From assembly GCF_001007875.1 (NCBI RefSeq), contig NZ_CP011412.1, forward strand, positions 2,418,001-2,482,000: a stretch of DNA of 64,000 nucleotides, written 5' to 3'. The position numbers and the translations under genes were made by a program. The notes beneath the pieces were generated by a model. The model made no database searches, was not told the origin of the DNA, and was given only the letters and a program-made list of their open reading frames with translations. Below are positions 25,743-34,135 of this stretch, in pieces; within the stretch, counting starts at the first letter, position 1; the number at the start of each line of letters is the position of its first letter. The DNA is from Sedimenticola thiotaurini (GTDB taxonomy: Bacteria; Pseudomonadota; Gammaproteobacteria; Chromatiales; Chromatiaceae).

Positions 25743-26632
25743 GAGACACCCCGCATGTGATCCACATCCTGCTTGATATCGATAACAATTGCCGGGGGCT
25801 CAGGCGGGCAGATCATTTCACACACCCCACAACCCACACAGCCATCCAGGATCACCGGCTTCATCCGTTTGACACCACCCTCTTCATCACCAAAGGCTTC
25901 AAAAGCGATGGCATGCTTGGGCGGACACTCGTTACCCTGAATCTGGGCCACCCGATCCTTGTTCTGCTCCCGTTCATCGGCCGCCGCTGCACACTGGGCA
26001 ATGCGGATTTCGATCGGGCACTGGCGCATACAGAGATCACACAGTTCAAGATCATAGGGGTAATCGGCGACCGGTATGGGATTCCACCGATCCACATCGT
26101 CATAGCGCAATATCCCCTCAAAATCGGGACCTCGCGCCTGGCCTTTGAACCCCTTACCCTGAATCGCCAGGCACTTGCGCGGATTATCCAATCGGGCAAA
26201 TCCCATGCGCGCGTCCGCCGGATAGTCCAGATCGTGTGTCAACGCACCGGTGGGACAGGCAAGCACACACTGCAAACCGTCACAGGAGAAGTCGCAGGCC
26301 TGCTCCCGGGCATCGATAAAGGGCACACCAACACCCGCCCCCTTATCCAGGTCAGCCAGATTGATGGCATTGACCGGGCAGACCTGTACACACTGACCAC
26401 ATTTGATACAGGAAGAGAGGAACTCTGTTTCGTCCAGGGGTGTCTTGAGGGCACCAGGGGGCCGTAACGCCAGGCTCTTGCCCTGAACGGCCGGCAGCAG
26501 CCCGACCAGGGATACCCCCATCACACCGACGGCCAGAGCCGACGTGCGTAGAAATTCACGGCGGTTCTGTTCAACCTGCTTGGCGCTCAGCCTCCGCTTC
26601 ACAGGCTTGTTTGGTTTTTTCTGCTCACTCAT
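25739..26632 (-). CDS. nosG: NosG/NapG-type periplasmic four-cluster ferredoxin
   Basis: A Tat signal (NRREFLRTSALAVGVMGVSLVGLLPA) exports the folded Fe-S protein. Four 4Fe-4S motifs follow: CIKCGQCVQVCP, a CDFSCDGLQCVLACP cluster, CDLCMRQCP and CVGCGVCEMICP. This is the NapG/NosG pattern; it passes electrons from NosH to c-type cytochromes. The length is 297. It overlaps nosD by eight bases and nosH by four, so the three are translationally coupled. Confidence 0.92.
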   Translation of the reverse strand: MSEQKKPNKPVKRRLSAKQVEQNRREFLRTSALAVGVMGVSLVGLLPAVQGKSLALRPPGALKTPLDETEFLSSCIKCGQCVQVCPVNAINLADLDKGAGVGVPFIDAREQACDFSCDGLQCVLACPTGALTHDLDYPADARMGFARLDNPRKCLAIQGKGFKGQARGPDFEGILRYDDVDRWNPIPVADYPYDLELCDLCMRQCPIEIRIAQCAAAADEREQNKDRVAQIQGNECPPKHAIAFEAFGDEEGGVKRMKPVILDGCVGCGVCEMICPPEPPAIVIDIKQDVDHMRGVS

Positions 26633-27860
26633 TAGGCGCTGCCTCCGCAGACATCAGCGGTTTTTCATCGCGTAAAATCATATCGGGATCGGTAAAGGGC
26701 GCGAGTCGCTCCAGAAAATCGAGCACTTCCAACACCGGAGATCCTTTGAAAAACTGCGCATAGGGGACATCCATCCAGATTCGATCCGCATAACTGTACA
26801 GCTCGTAAGGCCGATCCCCGATCCCATCCAGATCCTGATCGAATCCCTCGTAGTCATCCCAGTAGTTACTGCTCCAGGTATTCCGGTTGGCGGTTTTTCC
26901 ACCCGCCACCATCACCTGGGTGATATTGCCTTTAAAACGGTTGTTCTCCAGGATATTGCCTTGCCAGTCATTCAGAAACTGTATGCCGATTCCACTGAAG
27001 GCGATGACATTACCAGTCAGTCGATTGGTGGCATCCGGATCATAAGGCGACACATCCAGGTAGATACCGATAGCGCAATAGAGAATCTGGTTATTGTGCA
27101 CATCCACATCGGATGTCTCTTTAAATCCGATCCCCATTCCAGTGGCACCTATGGCGTGGGCGATGTAGTTATCCCGCACTTCGACACTGTCACTGTACAT
27201 CAGGAAAATGCCCACCTGATTGTCTTCATAGTGGTTTTCCAGGACTTCATTGTGCTGGGAATACATGAAGTGGAGTGAATAGCGGCCGCCCCGGGAGTCG
27301 TTACGGGCGATCAGGTTATCTTTCGAATACCAGACCACCATGTCCCGGGAATCACGAATGACATTGTCGATAATCTTGTTGTTAAAGCTGTACCAGAGCC
27401 TGACCGAGTCACCCCGTACGCCGATATCCACCGGCTTGGAGGAGATCCGGTTGCGGCGAATAATATTGTTCTCCGCTTGACCGAGATCGATCCCAAACAG
27501 GGTATTATCGATGACATTGTCCTTGATGACGTTGAAACTGCCCCGCACCTGGACACCTGAATCGATGTCATTATGGGAGCTACCCGAATTGGTCAGGCGT
27601 AAACCCTTCAGGGTAACGCCATCAGCATCCAGGTAGATGACCGAGCCCTTGCCGCCGGCATCAATCACCACTTTACCCTGACCATCGATCACCAGCGATT
27701 TCTCGATACTGACCGGTCCCGCGTAGGTACCTGGCGGTGGAACGATAATGTCATTCTCTTTGGCTGCGTCGACCAGCTCCTGGAATGACGGATACTCCTC
27801 TGCCCATAACAGCGTCGGCAGCAGCATGAGTAAAACTATGGCAAAACGTAACGTACGCAT
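26625..27860 (-). CDS. nosD: NosD, periplasmic copper-site assembly protein
   Basis: A signal peptide (TLRFAIVLLMLLPTLLWAEE) precedes a right-handed parallel beta-helix of CASH/PbH1 repeats (NVIKDNVIDNTLFGIDLG, NIIRRNRISSK, NLIARNDSRGGRYSLHFMYS, and so on) up to about residue 340. The segments GRYSLHFMYSQHNEVLENHYEDNQVGIFLMYSD and YWDDYEGFDQDLDGIGDRPYELYSYADRIWM are typical NosD sequence. NosD works with NosF and NosY in CuZ assembly. The length of 411 is normal. Confidence 0.95.
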   Translation of the reverse strand: MRTLRFAIVLLMLLPTLLWAEEYPSFQELVDAAKENDIIVPPPGTYAGPVSIEKSLVIDGQGKVVIDAGGKGSVIYLDADGVTLKGLRLTNSGSSHNDIDSGVQVRGSFNVIKDNVIDNTLFGIDLGQAENNIIRRNRISSKPVDIGVRGDSVRLWYSFNNKIIDNVIRDSRDMVVWYSKDNLIARNDSRGGRYSLHFMYSQHNEVLENHYEDNQVGIFLMYSDSVEVRDNYIAHAIGATGMGIGFKETSDVDVHNNQILYCAIGIYLDVSPYDPDATNRLTGNVIAFSGIGIQFLNDWQGNILENNRFKGNITQVMVAGGKTANRNTWSSNYWDDYEGFDQDLDGIGDRPYELYSYADRIWMDVPYAQFFKGSPVLEVLDFLERLAPFTDPDMILRDEKPLMSAEAAPNE

Positions 27861-27988
27861 GGATTCCTGTTTAGCAATGCACGGGCAAAGGCCCTACCAC
27901 TCTCACCAGATTCACACCCATCCATTCAACTGCGGAATCTTCCCTCCGTGCCCCATCAGCGGGTACACGGAGAGGTACGTGCTGGCGA

Positions 27989-29191
27989 CTAATTCTCCTT
28001 GAACTGTTTTTTGCGTATTAGGGCTGCGACCGCCAGTACCGGGGAGAGGACCAGCATGAGGAAGAAGCCGGTATACGGATAGGAGTGGGTGGCAAACTGG
28101 GCCACTTTACCATCACCAAACACTGTCGGCATAAAGGGTTTCACCGCGAAGGCACCCATGGCATTCAGGGTATGGCCGTACCACCAGAGCCAGGCGGCAT
28201 AATCGATAATAAAGAACAGCGGCAGTGCCATCGGAACCAGCACCAGCAACCAGTAGAGAATGCCTCCGTTCTTGCGTGCGCCAAACAGCAGGAGCAGCAT
28301 CGCACCCGCCAGGCCGGCAATCACAACATGGATGGCGATCTTCAGATTGGCCACCATCGGCACGATCTCTTCCGGGTTATTGAAGTAGCGGCCCAGGCTC
28401 TTGCCATAGTGCCAGGTCATCACCTGGAAATTACTGCCGTTCCAGGGCTCGCTGACCCGGCCCTGCTCAAAATCTTTTTCATACGTCTGCTTCAGTTGCT
28501 GGATCATACGCAATTTGTGTGAATCCGCGCCAGCAGCAGAAGCCCCATCTGTTTTCGCCTCTTTATCCGACGGCAGTTCCACAACCACGCCAGACTCTTC
28601 CAGTGACTCCTTGAGCGCTCCCACAATGCCACCGATTACAATCTCAGAATCATCCTCTTCCGACGCATCGGCGGCCTCCTGGTCCATCGAGGTAACCATC
28701 GCCTCCACGTAACCGGCATTCTGAAGCCGGAAACCGTCATCCCCATAAATAGTGAGGTACATCCAGATAAACAGCCCGGCAAAACCGACGCCCATGATGG
28801 CGACACGGACTTTTGGCTTGGTGCAGACAAACCCGACCACCATAATGCCCATAAAGACCATCAGAAACTGGCCGAGTCCCCGTTCGACCGGGCCACCGGC
28901 GGCAATCGGATACATACCCACATAGTGGTTAATGGTATCCATTTCATGTACGCAATCGAGCGCGATGTCCTCATGGATCTCCGCTTTCTCCACCTTCTGA
29001 CAGCCATTAAAAACGCCATTCATATGAAAATGAATACGCACTCCGTCAGGGAATGCCTCTTCCGGATAGTTGGGCGCAGTCAGGGAGACCCACCAGATCG
29101 GCGAGTAAAAAATCACAGCCAATAACCCCAGTGCGACCAGCCCCAGGGCGGCCACAATGAGAGTCTGCTTTTTACGGGTTACTGCATTCAT
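27989..29191 (-). CDS. NosB-like membrane protein of clade II nos clusters
   Basis: The 400-residue protein has an N-terminal transmembrane helix (TLIVAALGLVALGLLAVIFYS), a periplasmic loop, two more helices (about 110-150), a large polar loop rich in Asp/Glu/Ser (about 165-235) and three or four C-terminal helices. Its position between the cytochromes and nosD matches nosB of the Wolinella-type cluster, a conserved membrane protein of unknown function required for N2O respiration. The start at ATG 29191 is chosen because the helix begins soon after; an in-frame codon at 29245 has no ribosome site. Confidence 0.75.
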   Translation of the reverse strand: MNAVTRKKQTLIVAALGLVALGLLAVIFYSPIWWVSLTAPNYPEEAFPDGVRIHFHMNGVFNGCQKVEKAEIHEDIALDCVHEMDTINHYVGMYPIAAGGPVERGLGQFLMVFMGIMVVGFVCTKPKVRVAIMGVGFAGLFIWMYLTIYGDDGFRLQNAGYVEAMVTSMDQEAADASEEDDSEIVIGGIVGALKESLEESGVVVELPSDKEAKTDGASAAGADSHKLRMIQQLKQTYEKDFEQGRVSEPWNGSNFQVMTWHYGKSLGRYFNNPEEIVPMVANLKIAIHVVIAGLAGAMLLLLFGARKNGGILYWLLVLVPMALPLFFIIDYAAWLWWYGHTLNAMGAFAVKPFMPTVFGDGKVAQFATHSYPYTGFFLMLVLSPVLAVAALIRKKQFKEN

Positions 29192-29289
29192 GATAAGAGA
29201 CGCTTCAGGTGTTGAGTAAAGGAGGGGAAGTCCACCCGGTTGCACAACTCCATGAAACAGTAGTCATGCAACCGGAGGAAATTGAACAG

Positions 29290-30024
29290 CTAGTCGAAAT
29301 CCGGGTTGGTCCAGTCGGCAGAAGGCGCCAGATCTTTCGGATCCACAGGAATCCGGGATACGTAGTTGACTACCATCGCCATATCCTTGTCGGTGAAGTT
29401 TTTGATCTGCTCCACCATGTCCGGATTGGCATTACGGCGTTTACCGTCCCTGATCCACTCGAACTGACGCAGCATATAGGCGTAATGCTGCCCTTCGATG
29501 CGGGGATAGAACTTCTCCCGGTCGCCCTGACCGTGATCGCCATGACACTGCACGCAGTTGTCCTCATACAGCTTCTTGCCCTGCTCGAATTCGGGCGTAC
29601 CCTCGGCCCACTCGCCTTTGCCGTTTTCCGGGTTCATGGGCAGCTTTTCGATATAGGCGGTCACATCCGCCAGCGCCTGCTCATCACCGATCGATTCCGG
29701 CAGAGCAAACGGGTACATGGTCGGGTTGTCGCGGTTAAGCGCACGGATATCAGCCAACTGTTTGATCAGTACCGGCCGGTGCTGGCCAGCTAATTGCGGG
29801 AAGGTACCGTCGGTGAATCCCCAGCCTTCCGGCATGTGACAGGCAGAACAGACCTCGTAAACATCCAGGCCATTCTCCAGGTCCGGCTCAAGGTGCATCG
29901 CCGCATCCGTTTCGCCTGAAGTGGTGTCCTTGGCCCATTCAGAGGTATCCGCCGCGTTGACGTTCGCACTTAGACTGATCGCCACGGCAGCGGCCAGACT
30001 GGTAAATACAGGTTTTACACTCAT
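29290..30024 (-). CDS. periplasmic diheme cytochrome c of the nos cluster
   Basis: A signal peptide (FTSLAAAVAISLSANVNA) is followed by two class I cytochrome c domains with heme sites CSACH and CVQCH. Methionine ligands are likely in MYPFALPE and NPDMVEQI. It belongs with the NosC-type electron carriers that link NosG/NosH to NosZ in clade II clusters. The length of 244 fits a tandem cytochrome c4-like protein. An FNR-like box lies 164 bases upstream. Confidence 0.9.
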   Translation of the reverse strand: MSVKPVFTSLAAAVAISLSANVNAADTSEWAKDTTSGETDAAMHLEPDLENGLDVYEVCSACHMPEGWGFTDGTFPQLAGQHRPVLIKQLADIRALNRDNPTMYPFALPESIGDEQALADVTAYIEKLPMNPENGKGEWAEGTPEFEQGKKLYEDNCVQCHGDHGQGDREKFYPRIEGQHYAYMLRQFEWIRDGKRRNANPDMVEQIKNFTDKDMAMVVNYVSRIPVDPKDLAPSADWTNPDFD

Positions 30025-30187
30025 CTCTTGATCTCCTGGTTGCCCGACTTGAACTCAGGCAAGTACAGCGTTGTTTTGGTAACCGCTTTGCAACGGTTTT
30101 GAATCTGATCGATTGGACTGCAAATCGACAAATAGTGAAGTCCGATAGGGACGAGCATCAGGTTGACACAGGGTTCATAAGTACTCA

Positions 30188-30201
30188 TTGATACAGGTCA
30201 A
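30188..30201. promoter_or_regulatory. FNR/DNR-like box upstream of the diheme cytochrome gene
   Basis: TTGATACAGGTCAA matches TTGAT-N4-ATCAA at nine of ten positions. It lies in the 309-bp space 30025-30333, which otherwise shows no gene. The distance to the start codon (164 bases) is long, and I see no good -10 at the expected place. Confidence 0.45.
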
Positions 30202-30333
30202 CCCCATCACCATGGAATTTATCGGGAAATCACCCCTGACCACTTCCAACAGTTGATGCAAAGTGTCCCACATTCACCCGCATTACCGCATTGCGAAGTA
30301 TCAATATTCCGGGGCAAAATCCCGATGAAATGG

Positions 30334-30654
30334 CTACTGCTCCGCCAGCCAATCAGCCAAAACACGCATTTCCTCTTCATTCACCAGACCCATCACGCCC
30401 TTCATGGCAGCAGTCTGTCCATTATTCCGGACACCGGACTTGATATCCTTCATCTGGTTGAACATATAGTCGGCATTCTGCCCGGCCAGGGAGGGATAAA
30501 ACGGCATAAGCGGGGTTTTGGCATCCTTACCATGACAAGACCAGCAGGTCTTGGATTTGTACAGCGCAGCCCCGTCAGCGGCGACCACGCTCGCACTGAT
30601 CATCATCGAACTCACTACGGTCAAGGCAACAACAACACTTCTCATTTTGCTCAT
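30334..30654 (-). CDS. small monoheme cytochrome c (nos-associated)
   Basis: A signal peptide (RSVVVALTVVSSMMISASVVA) and one class I heme domain with CWSCH make a mature protein of about 80 residues. The likely distal methionine is in GQTAAMKGVM. It is strikingly similar to the cytochrome at 33446-33760 (shared ADGAALY, NQMKDIKSG and RNNGQTAAMK), so the two are recent duplicates flanking nosZ. The ATG at 30654 follows GAGGT. It probably donates electrons to CuA of NosZ. Confidence 0.92.
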   Translation of the reverse strand: MSKMRSVVVALTVVSSMMISASVVAADGAALYKSKTCWSCHGKDAKTPLMPFYPSLAGQNADYMFNQMKDIKSGVRNNGQTAAMKGVMGLVNEEEMRVLADWLAEQ

Positions 30655-30767
30655 AACAACTACCTCACTACATAAAAGGTTTTGGAGCATGTATTAAAAG
30701 GAGAGAGGTTCTAACAAGAACCCCTCCCCTTCCTTTGGTCAATTACCTTTCGGTGTTGGCAGGTTGA

Positions 30768-33068
30768 TTACTTCGCGTCAACCTTCACCGCACCGTGTTG
30801 CTCAAGGTAGGTCTTAGCTCGCAGACCCATGTCAGCAGTCTTCACCTGATACTGCCACCACTGACCTGCCCAGAGTGTAGCATTCTGGTAGTCACCTTTG
30901 GCAGCAAAATCATCAGCTTTCTTCTTCGCTTCACCCGCAAAGCCAAGCTGCTCAGTGGCGTCCTCGACCAGTGCCACAACCGGCGGGAAGTCCTTGTAGT
31001 TGTGACTGGTGATAAAGGCAACCACTGAATCGATCACCGCCTGGGTCTCCAGGTTGGTCTTGACCTGCTTCTCGAAGTCAGCCTTGGTGTACTGTTCGCC
31101 TTCTGCTATAGCATCGTCTTTGGTCTTGTAACCTTTCGGTTTGACCAGCAGGTAACCCTGCATCTCCAGATGGAGTGCGGAACAGAACTCGGTGCAGTAG
31201 TAGGGATAGACGCCCGCTTTATCCGCTGTAAAGGTGTAGGACGCTGTCTTACCCGGTTCGATCGAGAGATTCACACTCTGACCATAGAGCGCGAAGCCGT
31301 GTGTCTCATCCTCTGCCCGCTCAAGGTTGGTAAGATGCAGTGACACGGTATCACCCTCTTCCACCTCGATGATCTCGGGAGTGATGTGTGAACGGATCAC
31401 CGTGCCATAGACATGAGTCACACCATCCACTTTCTCCACTTTCTCACGACCGGCACGGGTCCGGTAGATAGACCTGGAGTCTGTACGGCTATTCCAACCG
31501 GATTTATAACGTACAGCCGGTTTCAGCTTGTCGGCTTTGATAGCAACCGCATAGTGGGGTTCGCCCAGTGGCAGCGGCATATCGTAGATCAACTGCATCT
31601 TCTCGCCGCTGATATCGATCAACTGGTGGTTCTGCGGATGCAGCGGACCCACCGGATTGAAGCGATCAATGGCCAGTTTGTTCAGGGACACCAGATACTT
31701 GCCATCCGGCGATACGGTGTCACCTTCCATCGACATCAAGTGACCAACGTTATAGTGAATATGCACCTGATCCAGCACCTTGCCTTCGCAGTAGTCCCAC
31801 TTGGTGATCTGGGAATCCACGTAAGCAGATGTATAAACGACACACTCTTTCGAGTCATACTGGTTGTGCAGCGGACCGAGTCCCACCGCCACCTGGGTAT
31901 GCAGTGCATCTTTCAGAGCGATAATGGGAATACCGTAGGGATCTTTTCCCTCGAACTTCTTATCGGCAATGGCTTTCTGGATTTTTTCCCAGCTGTAAAC
32001 CCAGGCATGGCTGTCCAGTTTACCGGCGATGATAATGCGATTACCGGCCGGGTTGACGTCCACACCATGGGGGCTCTTGGGCTCAGGCACCAGGTAGAGC
32101 AGTTCTTCCTTGATCGCCTGGGCCATGGGAATCATGTAGGAGCCGTTAACCTTCTCGACCTTACCGGCAGCAACCAGTTCAGCCGCTTTCTTCCAGTTGG
32201 TGATATGCAGGAAGTCGGTATCTTTCTGGGAGCAGCCAGCCTCGAAAGGCGGACGCCCTTTTTCAATACCACCCACATAACGTTCGGAACAGAACGAGTT
32301 GGTGAAGCCCCACCCATAAGAGGGTCCCTTACCGGCATCGGACAAATCCTGACTGTAAGGCGGCAACTCGAAGGTGAATGATTCGTCGGGCTTGATCCGC
32401 CCCTCTTCCATGTTGAACTTCCAGTAAGTGACACCACCACGATAGGTATCGTTGAAGTCGGACAGCGGTACGAAATCACTACTGAAGGGTGCGGGATACT
32501 GGGCCGCCTCCATCACGTACTCGCTATTGGGGGTGACAAAGGCACCGCCATGGGAGGACTTGAAGAAGGGGTTGACCACAATCTGTTTGGTTTCGAAGTC
32601 GTGCAGATCAATCACGGCCAGACGTGGATTGGCCTTGTCGTTGATGATCAGGAACTTACCATTGTAATCACCGTCGGTTTCGGTCAACGCCGGGTGATGG
32701 GTATCACCAAAGGTGATGTCCTGGCCCTGAATACGCCCCTGCTTCAGCACCTCTTTTGACTCATCGTCATAGCCGTAGCCCTGCCAGGGCTCAGGGGTGA
32801 ATACACCAATGTATTTGAGGATACGCATGGACGGAATACCGTACACGATAATCTGACCACTCTGTCCGCCGGAAGCGAAAACGAGGTACTCGTCACGACC
32901 GCCTGTGGGAGTGTAGGTCTTGGCGGCCGCCAGCAGATCTTTCTGCGTAAGGCCGCGAGCTTTCATGACATCTTCGAGCGACGCCTGGGAAAATGCACTT
33001 GACGTTGCGCCCAGCCCCATTGTCAGGCCTAGCATCAGCGACAATGCTCGCTTCTTGTTCACTTTCAT
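30768..33068 (-). CDS. nosZ: nitrous oxide reductase NosZ (clade II, Sec-exported)
   Basis: NosZ reduces N2O to N2 in the periplasm. The 766 residues begin with a Sec-type signal peptide (KKRALSLMLGLTMGLGATSSAFSQ) with no twin arginine, the mark of clade II. The seven-bladed propeller supplies the CuZ histidines: FGDTHHPAL (two), SSHGGAF, SPHGVDV, GPLHNQY, VGHLMSM and GEPHYAV. The C-terminal cupredoxin domain holds CuA in YYCTEFCSALHLEMQGY (two Cys, His, Met), with a further histidine upstream in IRSHITPE. It lacks the fused cytochrome domain of Wolinella NosZ; separate cytochromes flank it instead. GGAG lies upstream of the ATG at 33068, and an FNR-like box lies 92 bases upstream. Confidence 0.97.
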   Translation of the reverse strand: MKVNKKRALSLMLGLTMGLGATSSAFSQASLEDVMKARGLTQKDLLAAAKTYTPTGGRDEYLVFASGGQSGQIIVYGIPSMRILKYIGVFTPEPWQGYGYDDESKEVLKQGRIQGQDITFGDTHHPALTETDGDYNGKFLIINDKANPRLAVIDLHDFETKQIVVNPFFKSSHGGAFVTPNSEYVMEAAQYPAPFSSDFVPLSDFNDTYRGGVTYWKFNMEEGRIKPDESFTFELPPYSQDLSDAGKGPSYGWGFTNSFCSERYVGGIEKGRPPFEAGCSQKDTDFLHITNWKKAAELVAAGKVEKVNGSYMIPMAQAIKEELLYLVPEPKSPHGVDVNPAGNRIIIAGKLDSHAWVYSWEKIQKAIADKKFEGKDPYGIPIIALKDALHTQVAVGLGPLHNQYDSKECVVYTSAYVDSQITKWDYCEGKVLDQVHIHYNVGHLMSMEGDTVSPDGKYLVSLNKLAIDRFNPVGPLHPQNHQLIDISGEKMQLIYDMPLPLGEPHYAVAIKADKLKPAVRYKSGWNSRTDSRSIYRTRAGREKVEKVDGVTHVYGTVIRSHITPEIIEVEEGDTVSLHLTNLERAEDETHGFALYGQSVNLSIEPGKTASYTFTADKAGVYPYYCTEFCSALHLEMQGYLLVKPKGYKTKDDAIAEGEQYTKADFEKQVKTNLETQAVIDSVVAFITSHNYKDFPPVVALVEDATEQLGFAGEAKKKADDFAAKGDYQNATLWAGQWWQYQVKTADMGLRAKTYLEQHGAVKVDAK

Positions 33069-33160
33069 GAGACACGTCTCCGTTTAAGAACTTTTTTTGC
33101 GCCAGCGGCGCTATTTTTTAAATCGCAGAGGCATCGTGCGCCGAAGCAGAGGGGGTATCA

Positions 33161-33174
33161 TTGACTTTGATCAA
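33161..33174. promoter_or_regulatory. FNR/DNR-like box upstream of nosZ
   Basis: TTGACTTTGATCAA matches TTGAT-N4-ATCAA with one mismatch. It lies 92 bases before the nosZ ATG, inside the 33069-33380 gap. The hexamer 22 bases further on the minus strand (CACGAT) is a weak -10. The position suits an oxygen- or NO-responsive activator. Confidence 0.65.
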
Positions 33175-33381
33175 TCGAACAGGGGATATCCCGAAATTAG
33201 TAGGTTATATGACACATTTATTTATAAACACCTTGATTAATATCAGAAAACAACCCTACTGTGAGTAGTTGAATCAACTACAGCCTCGCATCGATTGCCG
33301 ATACTCCGGTGGCGATTCATCCAGTGATAAACAACACTGTTCGGGGAAAGACCGTCCGCGGTAGAAAAATTTCTGCGGAGC

Positions 33382-33411
33382 AAAAAAAACGCCGGTGATA
33401 ACCGGCGTTTT
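33382..33411 (-). terminator. intrinsic terminator of the upstream cytochrome gene
   Basis: AAAACGCCGGT (33386-33396) pairs with ACCGGCGTTTT (33401-33411) around GATA. On the minus strand the stem is followed by eight T residues. It separates the cytochrome transcript from nosZ, which therefore needs its own promoter. Confidence 0.92.
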
Positions 33412-33445
33412 AACTTAACCACAGGTCAAGTTTAGATGCATCAGA

Positions 33446-33760
33446 TCACTGAGCGGCCAACCACTCCGCAATCGCCTGCAGCTCTTCATCGGTGACTGAC
33501 GCCACGATGGCCTTCATGGCAGCGGTCTGGCCGTTGTTACGGGCACCGCTTTTGATATCTTTCATCTGGTTCAATGCATACTGCGCATTCTGACCGCCCA
33601 GTTTGGGATAAATCGGCATAATGGGGGTATTGGCATCGGCACCATGACAGGCGGCACAACCCTTGGAAGCATAGAGTGCAGCACCATCAGCGGCGGAAGC
33701 GTTACCAACGAGACCCAGTGAGAGCAGGGCAGCGCCTGCGAGCGTAGCAATGGTTTTCAT
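33446..33760 (-). CDS. small monoheme cytochrome c, duplicate of the nos-associated one
   Basis: The signal peptide (KTIATLAGAALLSLGLVGNASA) is followed by one heme domain with CAACH and a likely Met ligand in GQTAAMKAIV. The 104 residues align without gaps to the cytochrome at 30334-30654 over the mature part, with roughly two thirds identical by eye. It has its own terminator and so a separate transcript. It is probably a periplasmic electron shuttle, either to NosZ or to another oxidase/reductase. Confidence 0.92.
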   Translation of the reverse strand: MKTIATLAGAALLSLGLVGNASAADGAALYASKGCAACHGADANTPIMPIYPKLGGQNAQYALNQMKDIKSGARNNGQTAAMKAIVASVTDEELQAIAEWLAAQ

Positions 33761-33926
33761 CTGTACATTACCTTCTTATAGTTGAACATGACTGCCCCGT
33801 CATCGTTACCACGAATCAAAGAGCCGTGTAAGAAATGGCCGTCCATAATAACATTCTTCCAGGGGCGTCTACACATATTTTTTTCAAGGTTATTTTGAAC
33901 ATTTTTTTAACCGTGATCCAACCCGC

Positions 33927-33949
33927 AAAAAAACGCCCGGGATGCCGGG
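33927..33949 (-). terminator. terminator-like hairpin in the cytochrome/rapA gap
   Basis: CCCGG (33936-33940) and CCGGG (33945-33949) pair around GATG. On the minus strand CG and seven T residues follow. No recognisable gene ends here: the 375-bp gap 33761-34135 holds no supported protein gene. An unseen minus-strand RNA starting near rapA is possible. Confidence 0.5.
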
Positions 33950-34135
33950 ACACCCGTGGAGAACCTGGCCATCAGCACCACTTCAGACAAGCTGCAGCTG
34001 CAAAGATTCCTGGCGCGGCAAAAGCGCCAGCCAAGGCCACGCGGCCAACCCATGTGAAACGGCACGACAAGATTAGAAAAGCGTCCTTGATGGGCGTATC
34101 CTTCCGCCCTCAAAACCCATAGGCACAGCAAAATT

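Noticed and set aside
31413-32381. 322-codon plus-strand frame across nosZ, and similar long frames across nosF (23711-24691) and nosG (25757-26467)
   Set aside because: All lie antisense to well-recognised nos genes and show no family motifs.
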